Shown here: positions 18,804 to 27,919 of the stretch, in pieces | Position numbering within the stretch: position 1 is the stretch's first letter | Layout: every line of letters starts with the position of its first letter | Source: Vibrio breoganii | GTDB taxonomy: Bacteria > Pseudomonadota > Gammaproteobacteria > Enterobacterales > Vibrionaceae | DNA length: 64,000 bases | Assembly: GCF_001677275.1 (NCBI RefSeq) | Contig: NZ_CP016177.1 | Coordinates: 1,550,001-1,614,000, forward strand | Reading direction: 5' to 3' | Made by a program: the position numbers and the translations under genes | The notes under the pieces: model-generated | Told to the model about the DNA's origin: nothing | What the model saw: the letters and a program-made list of their open reading frames with translations, nothing else | Database searches by the model: none

Positions 18804-21296
18804 AAACCTATGCAAGAACGCAGGCAGAATCAGTAAGCTAAAGCAGAGTATTGCACTTAGCGCTATGGTCAGCAAAAACCCTATCGAATACATTCCCTGA
18901 TGGTCAGCTAAGGTCAATGCGCCAAAGGTAGCGATGGTGGTCAAGCAGCTGATCAAGGTTGCTTTCGGCGTTGATGATGAGAAGAAACGTGTAATCGTCT
19001 GCTCGTGTCTAAACCGCTTCACAATATGAATACCGTTATCCACACCAAGGCCAAAAATCAGCGGTATAACAATGATGTTAGCCATATTCAGAGACTGACC
19101 AAACCAATGGGCTATCGCAAGTGTTGTTGTTGTGGTTAGCAGTAACGGAATAAAGATAAACAAGATATCCAGCTTATACCGTACGCTGAATATCAGGATA
19201 AGCGTTATGGCGACTATCGATATCGCGATTGCAGTATAAAATGCCTTCACAATAATCTGCCCCACTTGTTGCTCAGCCACTGCACGGCCAGTTGCTAGCG
19301 GTGCCACTCCTTGCACGGTTTCAATAAACGCATTCACCTGCGCCACATCTCGCATATCACCCGACGGAGTCACTGACACCAGCCATTGCCCATCATCGGC
19401 AATATACTTATGGGCAATTTCAGCGGGCAACATATCTACATTAGGATCGACAATCGCTGAGTTTTGAGACGCTAACGCCTGCATTAAAGGCTGAATCTCG
19501 GCCGTTAGATGCTGCTGCAGAGTTTTCTCATCGATACTGGTTTCTGAGGCATCGTTCAAGCCAAGTAGTTGCTGATACTTCTTCGAAAACTCTGACCAGG
19601 TCATCATCGCTGGGCGTTTTGCTTCAGGAGTCGCCGACTCTTTGAGTTCTTTCACTCGCTGCGAAAAATCCTGAGGCAAAAATGAGTTAGCACTGATGGT
19701 AGCCGCAACATCTGGGCTATCTTGCAGCTGACTCTCCCAGTCCATTGCTTGCTGGCGATCTTTTGCCACAGCGAATAGCTGATAACTAGAGCCAAGCTTA
19801 TTGTCTTGCAGCCATTGCAAAGCCTCTACTGACTCAGAGTTTTTGTTCTTTAACACCAAGGTCGAGAAATCAAACTGAAACTGCATTGCGCCGTATCCCG
19901 TCGCAACCGCGCCAACTAAGGTCATTAAAATGATCTTTCTATGTTGAGCCACAATAAACTCGCTGAGTTTCAACGCCACTTTTGAGCGTTTGGCATTGCT
20001 TCTCTTTACCTTTGGATAGCCAAAGAACTGGAAGAAAAGTGGGATCACCAAGAAGGTGGCAACAAGCGCTAGTATCATGCCTGCCGCTGAAATAACCCCA
20101 AGCTCACCGAGTCCGTTATAAGCCGTCGGATAGAAGCTCAAAAAGCCGATGGCGGATGATAAGGCACACAGACCTAGTGGTGAGATACAGTGCTGAACAG
20201 AGAGCGCCAAACTTTCACGGTTATCATGCCCCTTTAATCTTTGTTCATACACATGCAAGCTAAGGTGAACGGCAAAATCCACGCCCAAGCCAATGAAAAT
20301 AACCATGAACACGATGGAGATGGTATTAAACGAGCCCACCAGAAATAGGCCTGCTGCAAAGGTCCAAACCAAGCCAACGATTACCGCAAGGTAGCTAGCA
20401 ACGATAATCCTTAAAGAGCGAATACCCACCGCAAGAATCAGTATCAAACTGATGAGTGATACCGTCCCCGCAAGCGCTACGCTATCGTTCGCATCTTGAA
20501 TTTCATCATAATCTAACGCCGTTTGTCCGGTCACTCGCACCATCACATCCGCAGGCATCCCTACACTGGCAATCACCTCACGAACCGTATTCATGATGAG
20601 TTTATTGGGTTCAGTTTCAGAATAATCCGGAACGGCAGTTAAGCTGATCACATAACCATTGGGTACAGAGACATCTGAAAACAATAGGCCTTGCCAATCA
20701 ACGTCTTTATCTTGCATCGCTTCGAGCAGTGGCTGAATCAATGTGTTGATTTCTTCGGGAGAGCGTTCGCTAGCAGAAAGCTTTTCGTCCAGCGCACCAA
20801 GATAAGGCTGTAAGCTGTTCATCTGAGTGGAGACCATGACCTCAGGCAATAGCAATGCTACTTTGTCCCTAAGGGATTGGTATTCTTTATCACTCAGAAA
20901 GCCGGTGGCGTATTGTTCAAACCATTGCAAGGTAGACGGGGCGAACACATCAGCAAACAGCTGACGCGTTTTGAATGCCTTTGCCAATTTCTCGGTCGCT
21001 ATCTTGGCTTGTTCACCATCTTTTGATGAGACAGCAATGATGATGTTTCCAGAGTCAGGGAATACCGCCTCTACCGCATCAAGATTGTCACGCCACTCCC
21101 CTTTTTGTTCCACAAGCTCACTGAGATCCGCATTCATAGAAAAATGAGTCGACCCATAATAGCCAGCAGCCATAGTAACCATGACAAGAAGTAGCAAAAG
21201 GGTCTTTGGGAAACGAATAATAGTGTCAGTGAAACGTTGCACAGTAGGTGCCTCAACAAAGCGACGGTCGAAAAAAGTAGGCAAATTATTGAACAA
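18789..21296 (-). CDS. MMPL/RND-superfamily exporter
   Basis: The 835-residue inner-membrane protein has two homologous halves. Each half has one N-terminal helix, a large periplasmic loop and a bundle of about five helices with the MMPL signature (IVFMVIFIGLGVDFAVHLSLHVYE and IIVIPLIFGLGVDNGIHIVKRF). These proteins usually move lipids or hydrophobic compounds using the proton gradient. No adaptor gene is adjacent. The start is uncertain: TTG 21296 is the longest option and no ATG occurs before the first helix. The C-terminus is encoded by a heptamer repeat. It is divergent from a lipase gene. Confidence 0.88.
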   Translation of the reverse strand: MFNNLPTFFDRRFVEAPTVQRFTDTIIRFPKTLLLLLVMVTMAAGYYGSTHFSMNADLSELVEQKGEWRDNLDAVEAVFPDSGNIIIAVSSKDGEQAKIATEKLAKAFKTRQLFADVFAPSTLQWFEQYATGFLSDKEYQSLRDKVALLLPEVMVSTQMNSLQPYLGALDEKLSASERSPEEINTLIQPLLEAMQDKDVDWQGLLFSDVSVPNGYVISLTAVPDYSETEPNKLIMNTVREVIASVGMPADVMVRVTGQTALDYDEIQDANDSVALAGTVSLISLILILAVGIRSLRIIVASYLAVIVGLVWTFAAGLFLVGSFNTISIVFMVIFIGLGVDFAVHLSLHVYEQRLKGHDNRESLALSVQHCISPLGLCALSSAIGFLSFYPTAYNGLGELGVISAAGMILALVATFLVIPLFFQFFGYPKVKRSNAKRSKVALKLSEFIVAQHRKIILMTLVGAVATGYGAMQFQFDFSTLVLKNKNSESVEALQWLQDNKLGSSYQLFAVAKDRQQAMDWESQLQDSPDVAATISANSFLPQDFSQRVKELKESATPEAKRPAMMTWSEFSKKYQQLLGLNDASETSIDEKTLQQHLTAEIQPLMQALASQNSAIVDPNVDMLPAEIAHKYIADDGQWLVSVTPSGDMRDVAQVNAFIETVQGVAPLATGRAVAEQQVGQIIVKAFYTAIAISIVAITLILIFSVRYKLDILFIFIPLLLTTTTTLAIAHWFGQSLNMANIIVIPLIFGLGVDNGIHIVKRFRHEQTITRFFSSSTPKATLISCLTTIATFGALTLADHQGMYSIGFLLTIALSAILCFSLLILPAFLHRFEPRT

Positions 21297-21417
21297 GAGC
21301 CTGTTTTAAGCAATCTATACAGCGAGTTATCGGCAATTCATCGCTCAGACGGTCACATAATCGTCATTTTCTCGCGACACAATAGACTTTTGAACCAAAG
21401 ATTGTTCGGTTTCATCA

Positions 21418-22206
21418 TTGAAAAGCCTCAAACGATATCAATACGAACGCTACGCTGTGCTCTGCCGGTTAGCCTATCCTCGCGTATTCAAACAAACCGC
21501 CTTTGGTTTCGACCCCAACGGTCAGCGCATTATTCGCAATGCCCAAGGCAATATCATGATGCGGGTGCTTTGGAACAAGCAACGTGAAGAAGTGGTGCTG
21601 GTGATTAAGGGCTCCCACAGTGTCAAAGACTGGTTGCTAAACCTTGGATTCTGGCACAAGAGCTGCAAAAATTTCGGCCTCGACTACTCCATCCACGCCG
21701 GCTTCCACTATCTCCTGTCTCAAGAAAGCCCTCCTTCTCACAGAGATGACAAGCTTGGGTTGTCGGTATTTGAGCGTGTTTTGGCCATCATTGAGCCACG
21801 TCTTGAAAGTGGATACCGCCTTGTTATCACAGGTCATTCATCGGGAGGTGCCATCGGCAGTGTCATTGGGGATTATGTTGAGCATCATTACCCCAAAGCC
21901 ATCAAGCGCATCGTTACCTTTGGCCAGCCTGCGGTGGGTTGCTGGCGCTTTAAAAAGCATTATCGACTGTCACATAAAACCTATCGCGTCTGCTGCGACC
22001 TAGACATAGTGACCTTTATGCCCTTAATTCCCCTCGCTTATTGGCATGTTGGAAAGTTGCTTTGGCTGTACAACGGGCGCATCTATGAAAATACGCCTAC
22101 CTTCATTCGCTTAGGGCGCTCTCTAATCAGTTGGCTCATTCGCCCTTTCTCTTATCATTTAATGAGCAAGTACATCCGTAACAAGGATTTCTTTGACGAG
22201 CATTAG
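21418..22206 (+). CDS. Class 3 lipase family alpha/beta hydrolase
   Basis: The 262-residue protein carries the nucleophile elbow GHSSGGA, with GQPAVG shortly after, typical of Lipase_3. The likely triad is Ser in GHSSG, Asp in CDLDIVTF and His in YWHVGK. No signal peptide is visible, so it may be cytoplasmic or membrane-associated. The start is uncertain: TTG 21418 gives the full N-terminus, and the next Met is far inside. It is divergent from the MMPL exporter and lies 60 bases before the cryptochrome gene. Confidence 0.8.
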   Translation: MKSLKRYQYERYAVLCRLAYPRVFKQTAFGFDPNGQRIIRNAQGNIMMRVLWNKQREEVVLVIKGSHSVKDWLLNLGFWHKSCKNFGLDYSIHAGFHYLLSQESPPSHRDDKLGLSVFERVLAIIEPRLESGYRLVITGHSSGGAIGSVIGDYVEHHYPKAIKRIVTFGQPAVGCWRFKKHYRLSHKTYRVCCDLDIVTFMPLIPLAYWHVGKLLWLYNGRIYENTPTFIRLGRSLISWLIRPFSYHLMSKYIRNKDFFDEH

Positions 22207-22266
22207 ATCGCTCTCATCCACATCTACGTAATAACATTCACTAGCAAATCAGTGGGTGCGATCAGG

Positions 22267-23547
22267 ATGAATGATAAAAAACGGGGGTTAATATGGTTTG
22301 GCAACGATTGCCGAATCAGCGACAACAATCTACTCTTTAGAGCCAATCATGAGGTAGATGAGTTGATTTGCGTTTATCTGCCCTACTCTAAAATTACCAA
22401 TTCAGAAGATGAGCACCTTCCCGTTGCTAGGTCAGAGCACCTTGAACGTTTTGAACACGAATCCGTAAGCAACTTGGCGGAATCTCTCAGCCGGTACGGT
22501 CACAGACTATATACACCACACGATTTTCCCCAACTTTGCCAGATCATAGATACGCTGCAGATCAACACTCTATATCGAGCGTTTCACCCTGGTATGTATG
22601 AGCAAGAAGCGGAGAAAGCCATTGCTCAGACATTTCCACAGCTGACTGTGTGCAATGCCTATACAGGATCTTTGTTCCACCAAAGCCAACTTCCTTTTAC
22701 GCCTGAGACGTTACCTGCAACCTTCACCCAATTTAGAAAGCGCGTAGAACATCTCACTATCGTCGAACCCCTGGAGCAACCTGTAACCTTACCCGCCCCC
22801 ATTGGTATTGATTGCATGTCCGCCGAGCCTATCTTCATGACAGAGGCAACCTTTGGCAACTTTGTTGGCGGTGAGGATGCAGGACAGAATCACCTGTCTC
22901 ACTACTTTTCGTCGCAGCTCCCGCACAGTTATAAGCTGGTCAGAAACCGACTAGATGGTTGGGATAACTCGACCAAATTTTCCCCATGGCTAGCTTCTGG
23001 CAACCTTTCAGCAAGACAAATCTGGCACAGCGTTATTCAATTTGAGCGCGACCACGGCGCGAATGATTCAAGTTACTGGATCAAATTTGAATTGCTTTGG
23101 AGAGAGTTTTTCCATTGGTACAGTGCATGGCATCAAGAAAAGTTGTTCCACTCTGGAGGCATAAGCAAAGAGCCACAGCTATGGGATGACGACGCAGCGA
23201 CACTGGAGGCGTGGATCAACGGCGAGACGGGTTTTGATATCGTTGACGCCTGCATGAGACAGCTGAAAAACACGGGATTTATGTCAAACAGAGGCAGACA
23301 GTTGGTCGCCAGTTGTTTGATACACGAGCTTGGTTTGGATTGGCGCCTCGGTGCGTTGTATTTCGAACACAACTTAATTGACTATGACGTCGGCTCAAAC
23401 TGGGGAAATTGGCAATACATTGCTGGTGTTGGCGCAGACGCCAAACCTGTCAGACGCTTCGACCTTGATAAGCAAACGCAGATGTATGATCCTTCGAGAG
23501 CCTTCATCAATCGTTGGCTAGATAAAGAGTGGCAAAAATGCGGATAA
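22267..23547 (+). CDS. Cryptochrome/photolyase, DASH type
   Basis: The 426-residue flavoprotein has an N-terminal photolyase alpha/beta domain (GLIWFGNDCRISDNNLLFRA) and a C-terminal FAD-binding helical domain (FELLWREFFHWYS, FDIVDACMRQLKNTGFMSNRGRQL, GSNWGNWQYIAGVGAD). These regions fit the cryptochrome-DASH subfamily, which repairs pyrimidine dimers mainly in single-stranded DNA and may sense light. ATG 22267 is chosen; GTG 22252 would add five residues. It overlaps the SDR gene by 10 bases, indicating one operon. A DUF2256 gene, an inferred functional partner, lies nearby at 25326. Confidence 0.9.
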   Translation: MNDKKRGLIWFGNDCRISDNNLLFRANHEVDELICVYLPYSKITNSEDEHLPVARSEHLERFEHESVSNLAESLSRYGHRLYTPHDFPQLCQIIDTLQINTLYRAFHPGMYEQEAEKAIAQTFPQLTVCNAYTGSLFHQSQLPFTPETLPATFTQFRKRVEHLTIVEPLEQPVTLPAPIGIDCMSAEPIFMTEATFGNFVGGEDAGQNHLSHYFSSQLPHSYKLVRNRLDGWDNSTKFSPWLASGNLSARQIWHSVIQFERDHGANDSSYWIKFELLWREFFHWYSAWHQEKLFHSGGISKEPQLWDDDAATLEAWINGETGFDIVDACMRQLKNTGFMSNRGRQLVASCLIHELGLDWRLGALYFEHNLIDYDVGSNWGNWQYIAGVGADAKPVRRFDLDKQTQMYDPSRAFINRWLDKEWQKCG

Positions 23548-24254
23548 TGATTGTAGGTGCAGGCGGTGGTATCGGTTCAGCCCTCCTTGAAAAATGCATG
23601 GAGGCCTTCCCTTTTGCTACCTTTGAGGCGACGTATCTGAGTAATAAGCCAGAGTTTGAAGCCGAACGGGTCTCATGGCATCGCCTTGACGTTACTGACG
23701 AAAGGCAGGTTGAAGAGCTGAGCCATCAGTTTTCCCAGATAGACTGGATCATCAACTGCGTTGGCCTTCTTCATTGCCAGCACCACGGCCCAGAAAAAAG
23801 CATCAAACAGCTCGATGCTGACTTCTTTATTGAAAACTTTCGCCGCAACACCTTGCCGACGTTACTTCTTGCTAAATACTTTCAAGACAAGCTTATGTCC
23901 AGCAACCAAACCGATGTCGCCAAGTTTGTCACTTTGTCCGCCCGTGTAGGGAGTATCGAAGACAACCGATTAGGCGGATGGTACAGCTACCGAGCTTCAA
24001 AGAGCGCCCTTAATATGGCCCTTAAGAACCTGCGCAACGAATGGCAGCGTAGTCACAAACCTATTGCAGTATTGGCCCTGCACCCTGGCACCACAGATAC
24101 ACAGTTATCAGAACCTTTCCAAAGAAACCTACCCGAGGGTCAGTTAATGACACCAATGCAAACCGCACATTTGCTGCTCGAACAGATAGATGCGTTGGAT
24201 GCGGATTCTTCAGGGACGTTTAAGGATTATGCGGGAGAGACAATTCCGTGGTAA
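23538..24254 (+). CDS. SDR-family NAD(P)-dependent oxidoreductase (C-factor-like)
   Basis: This 238-residue short-chain dehydrogenase has the cofactor motif GAGGGIGSALL at the N-terminus, NCVGLLH after the fourth strand, and the Ser-Tyr-Lys set in VTLSARVGS and YSYRASKSALNM. It resembles the CsgA/C-factor-like branch. The substrate is unknown. The ATG at 23538 lies inside the cryptochrome gene (10-base overlap), so translation is probably coupled and the two proteins may work in one process. Confidence 0.87.
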   Translation: MRIMIVGAGGGIGSALLEKCMEAFPFATFEATYLSNKPEFEAERVSWHRLDVTDERQVEELSHQFSQIDWIINCVGLLHCQHHGPEKSIKQLDADFFIENFRRNTLPTLLLAKYFQDKLMSSNQTDVAKFVTLSARVGSIEDNRLGGWYSYRASKSALNMALKNLRNEWQRSHKPIAVLALHPGTTDTQLSEPFQRNLPEGQLMTPMQTAHLLLEQIDALDADSSGTFKDYAGETIPW

Positions 24255-24263
24255 ACGTTGGCA

Positions 24264-24320
24264 CTGGGTTCTGGGTTCTGGGTTCTGGGTTCTGGGTTCT
24301 GGGTTCTGGGTTCTGGGTTC
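24264..24320. repeat. Heptamer minisatellite, CTGGGTT x 8
   Basis: Eight exact copies of CTGGGTT plus one base start 10 bases after the SDR stop. It differs by one base from the CTAGGTT array at 18775. Perfect copies suggest recent expansion or active slippage. Confidence 0.97.
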
Positions 24321-24362
24321 TTTAGTACTTTTGTACTTCAAAAGCATCACCCACCAACAAAA

Positions 24363-24414
24363 CGTCATCCTCGAGTGCTTCTCTGGGCCGGCGCACTGGT
24401 CGGGATTCCCTTAG
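24363..24414. repeat. CGTCAT-type stem-loop repeat, long-stem variant
   Basis: CGTCATCCTCGAGTGC, a central CTGGGCCGGC, and GCACTGGTCGGGATTCCCTTAG form an imperfect hairpin. It is the diverged relative of the elements at 46968, 47308 and 47602, which have GCTCGAGTG paired with CACTGGTCGAGC. Confidence 0.75.
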
Positions 24415-24546
24415 AGCTCAATAAACTCAAATATAACAAAAGCTTGCCAACAACTTATCAGTACGTCATTCTATATTCATAGTTGAAAATAGATTCATAA
24501 ACGCCCCTTAAAGCGCATTTAAAGGAGCGGACATAAGGATATGTTA

Positions 24547-25122
24547 ATGAAACACAAGATGAGACAAGGCTTTACCCTCATCGAACTGATTGTCGTAATT
24601 GTAATTCTAGGCGTACTGGCGGTAGTCGCAGCGCCACGATTTATTAATCTGCAATCAGACGCACGTATAGCGACGTTGGATGGTATCGATAGTGCATTGG
24701 ATTCTGCGATAACTCAGGTCCAATCAAAGGCCTATATCGAAGGACTGACAGCAGAGCCCACAATACCTGATGATCAGAATGACTATATTATCGATTTTGG
24801 TTTTGGGTCAGTAGAAATTGATTGGGGAACACTCTGTCCTGAAAGTCGTGGTGAATCAGGTGATGCCCTTACCGTTATCGACTTTTTGACCTTAGATACG
24901 AGTATCGACGTTACCTATGATATTGGAAATAGACACACAGTGATTGGTTTTGATTATCCATTTCAGGAAAGTGATTTAAACAGTAGGAACTACACCGACT
25001 CTGATCTCCCTGATGGCTGCTACGTCATCTATGATTCATTCGGTGGTCGCACTGGGAATAATCGAACCTGCCCTGAAGGTGGCTGTATCTGTACAGTGAG
25101 AGTAGTCGATACTGAGTGCTAA
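24547..25122 (+). CDS. Type IV pilin-like protein, MSHA pilin type
   Basis: The 191-residue prepilin has the short leader MKHKMRQG followed by [24 protein letters not shown], the class III cleavage site and hydrophobic helix, with Glu5 of the mature form present. [20 protein letters not shown] resembles the MshA pilin. The C-terminal region has five cysteines, including [10 protein letters not shown] and [11 protein letters not shown], which may form a disulphide loop. ATG 24547 is preceded by AAGGA at seven bases and is preferred over ATG 24541. No pilus assembly genes are adjacent, so it must use a system encoded elsewhere. Confidence 0.88.
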   Translation: MKHKMRQGFTLIELIVVIVILGVLAVVAAPRFINLQSDARIATLDGIDSALDSAITQVQSKAYIEGLTAEPTIPDDQNDYIIDFGFGSVEIDWGTLCPESRGESGDALTVIDFLTLDTSIDVTYDIGNRHTVIGFDYPFQESDLNSRNYTDSDLPDGCYVIYDSFGGRTGNNRTCPEGGCICTVRVVDTEC

Positions 25123-25173
25123 ACCATCTAAACGACAGTGCCTCTTATCGCACAAACCAAAGCCTTGCACCAT

Positions 25174-25203
25174 CTAAGATTCCGGCTCAAGGCCGGAATG
25201 ACG
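25174..25203. repeat. CGTCAT-type stem-loop repeat (TCCGGC stem)
   Basis: On the minus strand it reads CGTCAT, then a TCCGGC..GCCGGA stem, then ATCTTAG. It lies in the 200-base gap after the pilin gene. Confidence 0.85.
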
Positions 25204-25266
25204 TTTAGAGCAGGATAGATATAAGAGATTGAGATATTGAGGCAAAGGTTGAAATACTCTCAACCC

Positions 25267-25299
25267 CGTCATTCCCGAAGTCTTTTATCGGGAATCTAA
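25267..25299. repeat. CGTCAT-type stem-loop repeat (TCCCGA stem)
   Basis: On the plus strand it reads CGTCAT, then a TCCCGA..TCGGGA stem, then ATCTAAAG. It faces the element at 25174, making an outward-ended head-to-head pair. Confidence 0.85.
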
Positions 25300-25325
25300 A
25301 GTCGCACTAGCCCAACCAATTACTC

Positions 25326-25484
25326 TTATGATCCTTCCTTCTTCACTTTCTTCCTACGACACCGCTCCGAGCAATAAAGCACTTCATCCCAACATCGCTC
25401 CCACTTCTTGCGCCAGACAAAAGGTAGGCCGCAGGAGCGGCATACCTTAGAGGGAAGGTCCTTTTTCGCTATCCGCTTACTCAC
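25326..25484 (-). CDS. DUF2256 family zinc-ribbon-like small protein
   Basis: This short gene encodes 52 residues, beginning at GTG ([15 protein letters not shown]). It shows the DUF2256 pattern: CRSC (Cys15/Cys18), [20 protein letters not shown], and CSERC (Cys38/Cys42), followed by a basic tail. The four cysteines probably bind zinc. The GTG overlaps the TGA stop of the upstream peptide-binding-protein gene as GTGA, so it is translationally coupled to that gene. DUF2256 genes are often found near cryptochrome/photolyase genes, and one lies 2 kb away; a link to light or DNA repair is an inference. Function unknown. Confidence 0.88.
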   Translation of the reverse strand: MSKRIAKKDLPSKVCRSCGLPFVWRKKWERCWDEVLYCSERCRRKKVKKEGS

Positions 25485-27106
25485 AGCTTCTTAATGTAAA
25501 GGTCTTTAGAGTAAATACGCCCTTCAGCATTGTGCTTGGGAACGCCGCCGACATTCGGTCGTACTAAGCGCGCTTGCATAAAGTAATAGATCGGAGCGAT
25601 AGGCATATCTGTGGCTAGGATAGATTCAGCTTGGTCATACAACGCACTTCGCTTTGTCTCGTCTGTTTCGGTTTGCGCTTTATCCTGCACCGCGTCGTAT
25701 TCAGGGTTTGCATAGAAGGCAAAGTTTCTGTCGTTGTCTGAGGTAAACAAGCTTAAGAAGGTTGAGGCCTCGTTATAATCCCCGCACCAAGAGGCGCGCA
25801 GTACATCAAACTCCCCGGCCTTGCGCGCGTCCAGATAAGATTTCCACTCTTGGTTCTCTAAGGTGACATTCACTCCTAGCGTCTTATGCCACATAGAGGC
25901 AATACCCACCGCAATACTTTTGTGACTCTCTGAGGTGTTGTATAAAAGGTTAAGTGTGAGAGGGTTTGATTCGTCATAGCCCGCCTCCTTCATCAGCGCT
26001 GCCGCTTTTTCGTCACGCTCTTTTTGAGTTAAGTTCGCATAATCTGGTTTTGTCGCATTAAAGCCTGCAACGTCTTTGTGAGCAAAGGTATAGGCTGGAA
26101 GGTGACCGCTATTGGTGATGCCTGTAGTCACCACATCGCGCATGATGCTGTAAGACAAGGCTTGCCTGACCTTAGGGTCTTTAAGGGCTTCGCGCTGTGT
26201 ATTAAACGCGTAGTAGTAAGTGCACAACAAAGGCGCTACTTGATACGCATCTGGAAGGTCTTTAGCCAGCTTGGTGGCCATTTGCGCCGGCACATCGGAG
26301 GTAATATCCACCTCTCCGCTACGATAACGATTATAAGCCGCCATTTGGCTTTCAAACGGGATATAGGTGACTTTATCTAATCGTGTATCCTTGCTATCCC
26401 AGTAATTTGGATTGCGCTTAAGCGTGATTTTTTCATTCACCACCCACTCGTCTAAGACAAATGCCCCATTGGATACCAAGTTTCCTGGCCTTGCCCATGA
26501 ATCAGGATTGGCCTCCACACTCGCTTTATGAATCGGCATCATAACGGTATGACCGGTCATCGCTAAAAAGTATGGCACTGGCTTAGATAAGGTGATCTTA
26601 AGAGTGTGGTCATCCAACGCTTCCACGCCGAGACTATCAGGAGACTTCTTCCCCTCAATAATATCTTCAGCATTGAGCATTTCGGTCAGCTTCAGATACC
26701 AAGCATTCGGTGATGCAGTGTTAGGGTCAACCGCTTTACGAAGGCTATAGACGAAATCGTCAGCCGTGACAGGGTCACCATTAGACCACTTGGCGTTCTT
26801 CCGAAGATAGAAGGTAAACTCTTGATTGTTTTCATTGTCCCAGCGCTCAGCGGCACCTGGAATGACGTTGCCATCGGCATCTTGAATAACCAAGCCCTCA
26901 AAAAGATCGCGAACCACGTGCATCTCTGGTAGCCCTTCCGCTTTAATTGGGTTTAGGGTGGCTACTTCGGCATCATTGGCGCGCACTAGCTCTTGGCTAG
27001 ACGCAAGCGTTACATTTTGAGGCAATGGATTTGCCAACACTTGAGATGAAAATTGGCTAGCGATGAGTACTGAGGTCGCGAGTACGCTAAGTGAAGGCAG
27101 GGTCAT
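25481..27106 (-). CDS. Oligopeptide ABC transporter substrate-binding protein (OppA/MppA type)
   Basis: The 541-residue periplasmic protein belongs to the SBP_bac_5 family. The signal peptide is [20 protein letters not shown], cut before [33 protein letters not shown] and [30 protein letters not shown] are classic OppA-like motifs. No permease or ATPase genes are adjacent, so it is an orphan binding protein that would use a transporter encoded elsewhere, or it acts in peptide recycling like MppA. Its stop codon overlaps the DUF2256 start. Confidence 0.92.
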   Translation of the reverse strand: MTLPSLSVLATSVLIASQFSSQVLANPLPQNVTLASSQELVRANDAEVATLNPIKAEGLPEMHVVRDLFEGLVIQDADGNVIPGAAERWDNENNQEFTFYLRKNAKWSNGDPVTADDFVYSLRKAVDPNTASPNAWYLKLTEMLNAEDIIEGKKSPDSLGVEALDDHTLKITLSKPVPYFLAMTGHTVMMPIHKASVEANPDSWARPGNLVSNGAFVLDEWVVNEKITLKRNPNYWDSKDTRLDKVTYIPFESQMAAYNRYRSGEVDITSDVPAQMATKLAKDLPDAYQVAPLLCTYYYAFNTQREALKDPKVRQALSYSIMRDVVTTGITNSGHLPAYTFAHKDVAGFNATKPDYANLTQKERDEKAAALMKEAGYDESNPLTLNLLYNTSESHKSIAVGIASMWHKTLGVNVTLENQEWKSYLDARKAGEFDVLRASWCGDYNEASTFLSLFTSDNDRNFAFYANPEYDAVQDKAQTETDETKRSALYDQAESILATDMPIAPIYYFMQARLVRPNVGGVPKHNAEGRIYSKDLYIKKL

Positions 27107-27202
27107 GAAATATCCTTATCTGCGAAATAATCTACCGTGACTTCAATTGTTACATAACTCTTTGAAATTACGATACGAATAATTCTTTTGATATCACACT
27201 AT

Positions 27203-27808
27203 TTACACCCGGTGCCCATTTCCCTTTAAAAACAGATCCACACAACTTTCAATGTAGGCTGCACGCTGTTCGGGGGTTTCACCACTATCCTCCCCCAAAT
27301 TTGCCCAATACACAGCTCTACCATGAAACAGTAACAGCAATTGCATAGCGCCGTCCTCTGCTGATCCTTGAAGAGACAACTCACCTGCATCTACTTTTTT
27401 AGAGAGATAATTGCTCAACACGCGATTGGTCATTTTGGGGCCGGATTCAAGATAAAGCGCCGCTAGATCTGGATGCAATTCCAGTTGGCTAATGGCATTG
27501 CGAAAGGTTTGCTGCACCCCTTTATCCAGCAACATATTTTGAAAGCGAACACCAAACTCAAGTAGCACATCCCTAACCGGAGCGTCGGTATTAAACGCGT
27601 TTTCATCAATACGGTTACTCACACACTTAGACTGTATGCAGGTTTCAAACAACACATCTTTGGTTTTGAAATGGGCATACACCGTTTGTTTTGAGACGTT
27701 AGCGGCCTTAGATATGGCATCCATACTCACCCCATAACCGTGCTCCGCAAACAACTTTCCTGCCGCTTGAAGAATTTGATCTCTTTTACGCTCACTTCTG
27801 CTAACCAT
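27203..27808 (-). CDS. TetR/AcrR-family transcriptional repressor
   Basis: The 201-residue protein has an N-terminal helix-turn-helix (RDQILQAAGKLFAEHGYGVSMDAISKAANVSKQTVYAHFKTKDVLFE) and a ligand-binding C-terminal domain of the AcrR C-terminal type (about residues 80-200). ATG 27808 is preceded by GAGAAG. The gene is divergent from an RND efflux adaptor and pump, the usual arrangement for a local repressor. The 37-bp palindrome at 27845 is the likely operator. The ligand is unknown. Confidence 0.9.
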   Translation of the reverse strand: MVSRSERKRDQILQAAGKLFAEHGYGVSMDAISKAANVSKQTVYAHFKTKDVLFETCIQSKCVSNRIDENAFNTDAPVRDVLLEFGVRFQNMLLDKGVQQTFRNAISQLELHPDLAALYLESGPKMTNRVLSNYLSKKVDAGELSLQGSAEDGAMQLLLLFHGRAVYWANLGEDSGETPEQRAAYIESCVDLFLKGNGHRV

Positions 27809-27844
27809 GTCTTCTCTCAAATACTCAACATTTTTTACAAATAT

Positions 27845-27881
27845 AACCCAATCAAACTGGACAGTCTAGTTTGATTGGGTT
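27845..27881. promoter_or_regulatory. TetR operator candidate, 37-bp palindrome
   Basis: AACCCAATCAAACT and AGTTTGATTGGGTT are perfectly complementary 14-base arms around G-GAC-A-GTC-T, which is itself nearly symmetric. The site lies between the tetR start at 27808 and the adaptor gene start at about 27920, and would block both promoters. Confidence 0.85.
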
Positions 27882-27919
27882 TTAATAGACTCATAAACGT
27901 TGCATCAAGGATGTCTGTC

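Noticed and set aside
24190-24482. Two open frames across the CTGGGTT array
   Set aside because: They read a heptamer repeat (Gly-Ser-Gly-Phe-Trp-Val-Leu periodic) and overlap the SDR gene.
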